Below, piece after piece: positions 1 to 5,355 of a stretch of 7,600 nucleotides of DNA (its first letter is position 1; each line of letters begins with the position of its first letter). This DNA is from Clostridia bacterium (GTDB taxonomy: Bacteria > Bacillota > Clostridia > DSM-8532), in NCBI GenBank assembly GCA_026418215.1, contig JAOABT010000076.1, forward strand, positions 1 through 7,600, written 5' to 3'. The notes under the pieces were generated by a model, which made no database searches, had not been told where the DNA came from, and saw only the letters and a program-made list of their open reading frames with translations. The translations under genes were made by a program, and so were the position numbers.

Positions 1-454
1 GAAATCTTCTTTTTACAGGCTTCCTGGTTTCAAAATCGCTGGAAACCACAACGGTGATGCCTATTACATTAAACGTTCGTGAAATAAGCCAAAGTAAAAG
101 GGTTTGGTTAGGTGTTCCAAGATCCATTGCCGACCCGGTAAACTCCAGCACATGGAGCCAATCCAGAAGCCCAACAGTCAAAAAAGTAATGCCAGTAATT
201 AACAGGCGAAAATTTCTGATTTGTGGGTAAGTATAAAAGGACACAATAAAAACAGACAGAGAAATCACAACCGAAAGAAAAACAAGAATATGATGCCACA
301 AATTATTGTAGGAAAAAATCCCCGAGACATGCACAACGCTTGCGTTGATGTCAACGAGGATATTAAGCATCAGAGAGATCACAAAAATAATGAACACCTG
401 AAAAAATCGGCCTTTAGGGCTTATGAAGGATTTCCTCAACTCGGTGAAATACAT
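1..454 (-). CDS. MASE3-domain membrane sensor protein, N-terminal part (truncated by window edge)
   Basis: An open frame runs from ATG at 454 off the left edge: 151 complete codons and no stop. A short basic N-terminus is followed by hydrophobic segments at about residues 18-35, 54-73, 83-103 and 119-138. The pattern fits MASE3, a membrane sensory domain found ahead of GGDEF, histidine kinase or PAS modules: an HH pair starting a helix (54-55), the motif LLDWLHVLEFTG (96-107, His101), then a QTLLLWLISR stretch (117-126). By family knowledge the missing C-terminus should carry a cytoplasmic output domain, such as a diguanylate cyclase or kinase, but none is visible here. The start is secure: GGAGGA lies 6 bases upstream, and a good promoter sits about 90-120 bases upstream. 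What the domain senses is unknown. The MASE3 call rests on motif memory, not a profile search. Confidence 0.8.
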   Translation of the reverse strand, partial: MYFTELRKSFISPKGRFFQVFIIFVISLMLNILVDINASVVHVSGIFSYNNLWHHILVFLSVVISLSVFIVSFYTYPQIRNFRLLITGITFLTVGLLDWLHVLEFTGSAMDLGTPNQTLLLWLISRTFNVIGITVVVSSDFETRKPVKRRF

Positions 455-460
455 TTAAAG

Positions 461-466
461 TCCTCC
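461..466 (-). promoter_or_regulatory. Ribosome binding site of the MASE3 gene
   Basis: On the minus strand GGAGGA stands 6 bases before the ATG at 454. It fixes the start of the truncated membrane sensor and shows that the frame leaving the left edge is a real gene rather than a chance open frame. Confidence 0.75.
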
Positions 467-546
467 GGCAGGTTTTTATCTTGTCGTACATCCCAAATCT
501 TGCGTAAACAATAGAAAAACATCAGAAAGAGTCATTTTATAACTTC

Positions 547-576
547 ATTCTAGCATAATGAAAAGGGCCGTGGCAA
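547..576 (-). promoter_or_regulatory. Sigma-A type promoter for the MASE3 gene
   Basis: On the minus strand TTGCCA (571-576) and TAGAAT (547-552) each match the -35 and -10 consensus at five of six positions. The spacer is 18 bases, and a TGC directly before the -10 gives an extended -10 element. Transcription would begin near 540 and leave a leader of about 85 bases before the ATG at 454. The promoter begins 11 bases after the dehydrogenase stop codon, so the sensor gene probably has its own transcript. I saw no clear riboswitch fold in the leader. Confidence 0.55.
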
Positions 577-587
577 CTCAAAATGGC

Positions 588-1760
588 TCAAAGCGTCTGG
601 AGAATCTTGTCTAGGAGTTCTTCTGCTGTTAATATGACGGGACATTCCTTACCGGAGGTTTTTTGAACGGCCTTTTTAATTAATTCCTCAGTTAAGCCGA
701 AGGACTTGAGCGAGGGAAGGCTAAGGCTTTGATCCAGCTTATAGAGCCTATCTAGCATCTTATCAATGCGATCAGGCAAAGCAATGCTGTCAGAAAAAAG
801 CGCAGAAAGCCTTTCCAGTTTGTTGTACGCTTCCCTATACTGATCGGAAGAATTCAAAATTTTCCCAATTACAAGCTCTAGCACAGGCGCATTGAGCTTC
901 CCGCACACCACACCGTGAGGGATTGGAAGCATTCCGCCAATGACACCAGCGAACCCATGGACATAGCCGAGCCCTGCATTGGCCAGCGCAATGCCCGACA
1001 AAAAGGCTCCTAGAGCCATGTTTTCACGGAGCTCCAGGTTGTCTGGCTCAAGCAGGCATACCTTTTCCAAGGAGCCCATGACTTTCTCTATGCCCGATAA
1101 GGCTAGCGCCTCGGTATAGGGGGTGGATTTATAGGAAAGATAGCCTTCAAGAAGCTGGTTTAAGGCGTCCATTCCGCTTGAGGCAGTGACAAGCGACGGG
1201 CATCGAAGGCTCAATTCCGGGTCCAGTACAGCATAATCCGGCACGAAGTTTTCATGCCGGAGGGATTTTTTAAAGCCCTGTTCACCCACTCTGCTAAGCA
1301 CCGCATTTTTAGTGGCTTCACTTCCCGTTCCTGCTGTGGTGGGAACAGCAATGAAAGGCACCTTATTACCGCTGTGCATCTTGGTGCCGATACCTTCCAG
1401 ATAATTCATGACGCTGCCCTCGGCAGGTATCATGGCCGAAACGGCCTTGCCTGCATCAAGGACGCTACCTCCGCCGATGGCTAAAACAAGCTCAACCGCA
1501 CAAGCTCTGCAGTTAGCAGTAATGTCATCCACCAGCTCAGGCGACGGCTCATTGTCCACATGCGCTTCTATAAGGTAAATTCCTGATTCCCGAATGGCGT
1601 TTATGAGCTTAAAATAATGGGGACTGTTCAAAAAAGAGCTCTTCCCTGTAAGCAAGAGCACCCGCATGGCTGAAAGCTCTTTCATGATGTCAACAATTTT
1701 ATCAAACACACCCTTGCCGACATAGGTCGAGGGAATTCTGGATAAAGTATAGGCTTTCAT
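588..1760 (-). CDS. Iron-containing (group III) alcohol dehydrogenase family protein
   Basis: This 390-residue protein has the full length and order of the Fe-ADH family: an N-terminal NAD(P)-binding domain with GGGSVLDAGK (96-105), then PTTAGTGSEAT (140-150), then an all-helical metal-binding domain. The usual ligands are Asp, His, His, His. Here they read Asp198 and His268/His282 (VHGFAG and IPHGVV), but the second position, in MDALNQLLEGY, is Gln202. A Gln here also occurs in one branch of the family, so it looks like a subfamily trait rather than decay, and the metal used may differ. By family knowledge it interconverts an alcohol and an aldehyde or ketone with NAD(P)H in the cytoplasm; the substrate cannot be told from sequence. 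AAAGGAAG lies 8 bases before the ATG. The gene is transcribed alone, divergent from the zinc ribbon gene at 1858. Confidence 0.9.
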   Translation of the reverse strand: MKAYTLSRIPSTYVGKGVFDKIVDIMKELSAMRVLLLTGKSSFLNSPHYFKLINAIRESGIYLIEAHVDNEPSPELVDDITANCRACAVELVLAIGGGSVLDAGKAVSAMIPAEGSVMNYLEGIGTKMHSGNKVPFIAVPTTAGTGSEATKNAVLSRVGEQGFKKSLRHENFVPDYAVLDPELSLRCPSLVTASSGMDALNQLLEGYLSYKSTPYTEALALSGIEKVMGSLEKVCLLEPDNLELRENMALGAFLSGIALANAGLGYVHGFAGVIGGMLPIPHGVVCGKLNAPVLELVIGKILNSSDQYREAYNKLERLSALFSDSIALPDRIDKMLDRLYKLDQSLSLPSLKSFGLTEELIKKAVQKTSGKECPVILTAEELLDKILQTL

Positions 1761-1782
1761 TGCTTTATCTTCCTTTCAGTCC

Positions 1783-1811
1783 TTTATCGCTCGCCTCAAT
1801 TCTGCTATAAT
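1783..1811 (+). promoter_or_regulatory. Extended -10 promoter for the FmdB-family gene
   Basis: A perfect TATAAT (1806-1811) is preceded by TGC, forming an extended -10. The -35 region at 1783-1788 (TTTATC) is weak, as is common for extended -10 promoters. Transcription would begin near 1818, about 40 bases ahead of the ATG at 1858. AGGAG at 1844-1848 sits 9 bases before that ATG. Confidence 0.6.
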
Positions 1812-1857
1812 GCAAGCAAACACATTATTATCATAATCGATTCAGGAGCTGAAAGCC

Positions 1858-2082
1858 ATGCCTTACTACGATCTTAAATGCAAAAACTGTGACAATACCT
1901 TTAACATGAAAGCGACCATCACCCAGCGACAAAATGGGGAGATAGCCTGCCCGGAATGTGGTTCCCACGACCTTGAGGCAGTCTTTAAAGCGCTTAATTA
2001 TGTTGTGAAGTCCTCTAACAGCTGTGATGCATCTTCATGTTCGCAGGCGCACCGGTGTCATTCAGGCTGCTGTCACGGCTAG
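1858..2082 (+). CDS. FmdB-family zinc ribbon protein
   Basis: A 74-residue protein opening with MPYYDLKCKNC, the usual start of FmdB-type zinc ribbons. Two CxxC knuckles, Cys8/Cys11 and Cys31/Cys34 (CPEC), should bind one zinc ion. In place of the glycine-rich tail common in the family, residues 56-74 form a Cys/His-rich tail with Cys56, 61, 67, 71 and 72 and His65, 68 and 73, ending CCHG; this could hold a second metal. The family is often called a regulatory protein because of FmdB of the formamidase/amidase operon, but its molecular role is poorly known. It has its own extended -10 promoter and a good ribosome binding site. The last 68 bases overlap the antisense 3' end of the hemerythrin remnant. 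The stop is TAG. Confidence 0.88.
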   Translation: MPYYDLKCKNCDNTFNMKATITQRQNGEIACPECGSHDLEAVFKALNYVVKSSNSCDASSCSQAHRCHSGCCHG

Positions 2083-2329
2083 CATCTGTTGCCCACCTGG
2101 CTTCGAGCTGCTCAAGTATAGGGATATACGTTTCCCTGGCATGACGGGCGGTCTCGCTGCGTTCATGATGGTGCCTGTCAGCATATTTTCGTACAAAATC
2201 AATAATGCTGTCAAATTCATTGTAATCCACCTTGCCGCCCAGGAGCATTCTGTAACAGATGCTTCGGATCACGACAAGCATTCTTTTGAGAATCTGGTGC
2301 TATTCCTTCATTAGCTCAATGCACTTCAT
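2015..2329 (-). pseudogene. Hemerythrin-like protein, broken by in-frame amber codon and internal deletion
   Basis: Read on the minus strand from ATG at 2329, the frame gives MKCIELMKE, then TAG at 2300-2302, then HQILKRMLVVIRSICYR and, after 14 more residues, DSIIDFVRKYADRHHH. This is the N-terminal half of a bacterial hemerythrin-like protein, a di-iron four-helix bundle that binds oxygen or handles redox stress. The TAG falls where the family has a residue, often Glu, just before the first iron-binding His. After HHH (about 2165) the expected iron-binding KEE segment and the next two helices are missing; the frame jumps to ARETYIPILEQLEARW, which resembles the family's C-terminal end. Family members usually have about 180 residues, against 104 codons here. 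AAAAGGAAG lies 7 bases before the start, inside the end of the upstream gene, so it was an operon member. The final 68 bases run antisense through the zinc ribbon gene and are probably read-through. Confidence 0.72.
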
Positions 2330-2331
2330 TC

Positions 2332-2985
2332 TCAAGCTTCCTTTTCCATCTTATTGTGTCTGATGATTCTATGACTGCCGTCGGGCATTTTCTCATATCT
2401 GAAATCAGGATTGGAAGCAATAATAAAGGCCTTAATCCATTCCTCGCGCAGGTTGTAGAAGTTGCCTACCTCCCCCTTAACCCTTTCCCAATGAGGCTTA
2501 TGGATACATTCATTCACCTTCCACGTGATAAAGTCATCGCTTTGATGGGTGACTTCATTGACGTTGTCGCAGGGCATTCCCTCCAGAATGAAGTCGTTCA
2601 TGGCCTTGAAAAGCTCTTCTGGTGTATTGGTGCTGTATGGATAGGCTGCTGCTGCCTTTTCCCCCTGTCTTCTGTAGAGGTCCACAATCTCGCCCTTGCG
2701 GTCACCTCGTACTGTCAGAATTTTTGTGACCAAAAAAGCCTGCCTGAGCTCAGCGCTTTCGATGCGGGACTGAAGCCAGGCATGAATGTTCGATTGATCA
2801 ACAACCTCCTCAAGCGGCTTTTGCCCTGCAGGTCTTCCAAACTCGTTGTACATATTGTCAATCCACTCATCCAGTGTGAATTCGTCGAACTGCCTTGCCC
2901 AATCAATCAAATCCTGTTCCAAGGCTTCATACCATTGGATTTTGTTATAGAGCCAGTAATGAATCTTTGCCAAAGTTGCACTCAT
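2332..2985 (-). CDS. Conserved-looking protein of unknown function (217 residues)
   Basis: I do not recognise this family. The protein is soluble, with no signal peptide or membrane segment, and looks mostly helical. It is rich in Trp and Tyr near the N-terminus (KIHYWLYNKIQWYEALEQ, residues 7-24). The C-terminal half holds Cys139, His147 and a compact CIHKPH (160-165) with Cys160, His162 and His165, followed by NFYNLREEWIKAFI; together these could be a metal site or catalytic cysteine, but that is inference. AGGAGG lies 9 bases before the ATG, so start and strand are secure. It follows uvsE by 73 bases and precedes the hemerythrin remnant by 2 bases, whose ribosome binding site lies inside this gene's last codons. 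The operon partner suggests a link to oxygen, iron or redox handling, weakly. A long antisense frame over the same bases lacks such support. Confidence 0.8.
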   Translation of the reverse strand: MSATLAKIHYWLYNKIQWYEALEQDLIDWARQFDEFTLDEWIDNMYNEFGRPAGQKPLEEVVDQSNIHAWLQSRIESAELRQAFLVTKILTVRGDRKGEIVDLYRRQGEKAAAAYPYSTNTPEELFKAMNDFILEGMPCDNVNEVTHQSDDFITWKVNECIHKPHWERVKGEVGNFYNLREEWIKAFIIASNPDFRYEKMPDGSHRIIRHNKMEKEA

Positions 2986-3058
2986 ACCGATATTCCTCCT
3001 TCTCGTACCCTATTAATCTCTCACTATCTCAGGCTTGGTATGCAGAATATCAATGAAT

Positions 3059-4030
3059 CTACACCATTTCAAATTCGCCTCTGTTGATGCGCTTCAATTC
3101 ATCCGACTGGGCCAAAACGTCTGATAGCTTCAAAAGCGCGGTGTCCTTATTCTTTGCCTCGAGCATCACATCGAAATCCCTGTTGGCTTTTCGGGTTGCC
3201 CGTAAAAACAAAGAAAACTCCTCGTAATCGATATCATCCGCATGACTTCTGAAATCCTTGGGGCTCTTGGGAGATGAAAAATGTACTTTGGGCAGAAGCT
3301 TCTGTTTGTCCCAGGTTTCAAAGGCAAGCGGAATGACCTCCTCCAAGGCTTCCCCATGATTGACGCATTTGTGATGGTGGACATCCAGTACCATGGGTAT
3401 GCCAAGCTCTGTACATATACCGTAAACATCCTGTGCCGAGAAGGATTTATCATCGTTCTCAAGTATAATTCTGAGGCGAATCCGGTCAGGCAGCTTCATA
3501 AAATTTTCTTTGAAACGCTCAATGGAAGCTTCTTTGTCCTTGTACAGCCCTCCCACATGCAAAACAAGCTTGTAGCTATAGTCCTCGAGCCCCATGGCCT
3601 CAAAAAGACGGACATGGTAGTCCAGGTCTCTGATGGAATCCTGTAGAATTTTGGGATCAGTTGCGTTGATGAGTGTAAAGTGATCTGGATGCGCACTGAC
3701 TCTGAAACGATTCTCGAGAATAAAACGCCCTATTTCCTTGAATTCTTCCTGAAAATCGGCAGTGTAGTCCCAATCCTGCAAGGAAGGGTGCGTTGCCAGA
3801 GGTACCAGCTTGGAGGTCAGCCTGTAAACCCGGATGTCCATGGCCTTATTGTATTTAAGGATGCGCAGGGTGTTTTCGAGATTCTTTTTCGTCACCTGCC
3901 GCAGCTTGTAAAGCCGTGCCTTCTCATCGGGGATTTTTGATAGCGTGGTATAGGTAACCGCCCCAGAAGGCGAGCAATCCTCAAGGTTCAGTGTCATCGC
4001 CACGTAGCCTAATCGAAACCGCATAGTCAT
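3059..4030 (-). CDS. uvsE: UV DNA damage endonuclease UvsE (UVDE)
   Basis: This 323-residue protein has the UVDE TIM-barrel signature. UVDE nicks DNA directly 5' of UV photoproducts and other lesions and starts an alternative excision repair. The metal-site strands appear in order: RVYRLTSKLVPLATHP (67-82), SAHPDHFT (112-119), LVLHVGG (155-161), ILENDD (189-194), LDVHHHK (215-221), KVHFSS (248-253), HADDID (263-268) and MLEAKNKD (289-296), giving His114, His158, Glu191, Asp216, His218-220, His250, His263 and Glu291 as likely ligands. The usual HPDQ reads HPDH here, altering the Gln that the Thermus enzyme uses to probe the lesion. The ATG abuts the TGA of the preceding short ORF (TGAATG) and has only a weak Shine-Dalgarno, so translation may be coupled; the ATG at 4024, two codons in, is an alternative. 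It leads an operon with the 217-residue gene. Confidence 0.93.
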   Translation of the reverse strand: MTMRFRLGYVAMTLNLEDCSPSGAVTYTTLSKIPDEKARLYKLRQVTKKNLENTLRILKYNKAMDIRVYRLTSKLVPLATHPSLQDWDYTADFQEEFKEIGRFILENRFRVSAHPDHFTLINATDPKILQDSIRDLDYHVRLFEAMGLEDYSYKLVLHVGGLYKDKEASIERFKENFMKLPDRIRLRIILENDDKSFSAQDVYGICTELGIPMVLDVHHHKCVNHGEALEEVIPLAFETWDKQKLLPKVHFSSPKSPKDFRSHADDIDYEEFSLFLRATRKANRDFDVMLEAKNKDTALLKLSDVLAQSDELKRINRGEFEMV

Positions 4031-4258
4031 TCACACCCACTTTAAGTATTCTCTTAATATTTCACGCCATGAAGGAATCCATCCGTCAATAAAGCCTAAA
4101 CGCAAAAACAGACTGCACGCTGCAGCCCGGGTCAGCTCCCTGTTTTCTTTGTTTTGCACGGTTTTAGAATAAATAGCCGTATTATTGGGATAAATCCGCA
4201 AAAGGCTCTCATGCAATGCAGAACAGCCGGTTATACTAGGGTAAAAAGGAGAACGCAT
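4031..4258 (-). CDS. Possible small protein upstream of uvsE (75 residues)
   Basis: An open frame of 75 codons, from ATG at 4258 to a TGA touching the uvsE start. The last 40 residues look protein-like: ENRELTRAAACSLFLRLGFI resembles an amphipathic helix, followed by DGWIPSWREILREYLKWV. I recognise no family. For it: TGAATG spacing and the weak ribosome binding site of uvsE, which suggest translational coupling. Against it: no Shine-Dalgarno before the ATG, which lies 4 bases from the divergent oxidoreductase start, so that gene's promoter and ribosome binding site would sit inside this frame. The same frame stays open further upstream to 4384 within the oxidoreductase. It may be a true small gene with a different start, the tail of a decayed gene, or chance. 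Confidence 0.33.
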   Translation of the reverse strand: MRSPFYPSITGCSALHESLLRIYPNNTAIYSKTVQNKENRELTRAAACSLFLRLGFIDGWIPSWREILREYLKWV

Positions 4259-4262
4259 TTTT

Positions 4263-5354
4263 ATGAGAATTGCAATCATGGGAGCCGGATTATCGGGTTT
4301 GGCTTGCGCCATCACACTTGAAAGGCATGGCATCCAGCCTACGATTTTTGAAAAGCGAAGCCAGGTAGGAGATCGTTTCATCAACAGTGAAGCGCTTTTG
4401 TCAATACTTAACAGGCCCGTTAATGACAGCCTTGCTTATCTGGCCGACCGTTACGGAATTTTTTTGAAGCCTACAGCCAACATCAAGGAAATGTCCTTTT
4501 ATTCCGAATCGTCCAAAGCCGTTCTCACAGGGCAATTAGGTTTCAATAATATCCGCGGAAGGCACAAGGACAGCTTTGAGGCCCAACTTAAAGAACAGGT
4601 TAAGAGTCAGATTATCTTCAACTCCGGCCATTCTTATGAGGATCTCCTGAAAGAATTCACACATGTGGTGCTGGCCACGGGGGATGGCGAGTACGCCAAA
4701 AGAATTCAGCAGTACAGAGAGGACGTTACGTTTTCTTTAAAGGGCGCTATTGTGAAAGGGTTCTTCAGCCGCTTTACAACCTCTGCATGGCTGGACAACC
4801 GATTTGCTCCCGGAGGCTATGCCTATCTTATTCCGATGTCGGAAACTGAAGCCAATATGGTCATTACCTACCCTGATACCAGAACAAATCAGAAAAAAGA
4901 CATTGAGGCTCTTTGGTCTGTTTTCTGGGAAAAAGCCTCCAAGGATTATGACCAGTGCTTTGAGCTCGTAGACCAATTTCAAATTAGAAGGTATATAGCC
5001 GGTATCTGTCAGAAGGCCCGTATCGGCAATACCTTTTTTGTGGGCAACAACTTTGGCAGCATTATGCCTTTTTTGGGCTTCGGTCAATTCGTAGCCATCC
5101 TGACCGGAATTTATGCGGCACTTGACTTGTGCGGCGAGGGAAGCTACGAAAAGCTGACTCAGCCTTTAAGAAAGGCCTATCACAACTCTCTTGTCCTGCG
5201 CCGTTTCATTCAGGATTTCAGCAACAAGCGATGGGACTTTGTTGTGAAAACCATGAACAGCCCCTTTGTAAACAAGGTTTTTGATACGCCAACCATCGAT
5301 CCTTTTAAAACCCTAAGCTATCTTGTGCGTCCTTTCACACCCATCAAAAAGTGA
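4263..5354 (+). CDS. FAD-dependent oxidoreductase, geranylgeranyl-reductase-like
   Basis: A 363-residue flavoprotein. The N-terminus IAIMGAGLSGLACAI carries the Rossmann GxGxxG motif (7-12), with Glu30 placed to bind the FAD ribose; VVLATGDG (135-142) is the second nucleotide contact. RGRHKDSFEAQLKEQ (98-112) matches the strand-helix element of geranylgeranyl-reductase-like and aromatic-hydroxylase-like enzymes. The C-terminal FAD motif, normally G-D-A-x-G then P and GxG, appears as VGNNFGSIMPFLGFG (260-274), with Asn where Asp normally contacts the ribityl chain. The enzyme probably reduces or oxidises a lipid-like substrate in the cytoplasm or at the membrane face; the substrate is unknown. 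AAGGAG at 4246-4251 lies 11 bases before ATG, rather far. A TATACT at 4232-4237 may be the -10, without a good -35. It converges on tadC, one base between stops. Confidence 0.85.
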   Translation: MRIAIMGAGLSGLACAITLERHGIQPTIFEKRSQVGDRFINSEALLSILNRPVNDSLAYLADRYGIFLKPTANIKEMSFYSESSKAVLTGQLGFNNIRGRHKDSFEAQLKEQVKSQIIFNSGHSYEDLLKEFTHVVLATGDGEYAKRIQQYREDVTFSLKGAIVKGFFSRFTTSAWLDNRFAPGGYAYLIPMSETEANMVITYPDTRTNQKKDIEALWSVFWEKASKDYDQCFELVDQFQIRRYIAGICQKARIGNTFFVGNNFGSIMPFLGFGQFVAILTGIYAALDLCGEGSYEKLTQPLRKAYHNSLVLRRFIQDFSNKRWDFVVKTMNSPFVNKVFDTPTIDPFKTLSYLVRPFTPIKK

Positions 5355-5355
5355 C

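Noticed and set aside
221..514. A 97-codon plus-strand open frame at the left end
   Set aside because: It lies antisense to the MASE3 gene, whose start, promoter and domain are supported. Its Asn/His/Lys-rich composition is what antisense of a hydrophobic protein gives.
455..546. A riboswitch, such as a c-di-GMP aptamer, in the leader of the MASE3 gene
   Set aside because: The leader is about 85 bases and AT-rich; I found no conserved aptamer core or paired stems.
2300..2302. Pyrrolysine or programmed read-through at the hemerythrin TAG
   Set aside because: TAG ends several ordinary genes here (tadB, uvsE, the zinc ribbon gene), no pyrrolysine genes are in view, and the same frame also has a large deletion. 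Nonsense mutation is simpler.
2024..2314. A 96-codon plus-strand frame after the zinc ribbon gene
   Set aside because: It overlaps the zinc ribbon gene in another frame and is antisense to the hemerythrin remnant; it has no ribosome binding site of its own.
2356..3087. A 243-codon plus-strand open frame opposite the 217-residue gene
   Set aside because: It has no ribosome binding site or promoter and crosses into uvsE. The minus-strand gene has AGGAGG at the right spacing and operon neighbours, so the plus frame is a shadow.
4209..4237. Full promoter for the FAD oxidoreductase gene
   Set aside because: TATACT at 4232-4237 is a fair -10, but no acceptable -35 or extended -10 accompanies it, so I did not list it as a feature.
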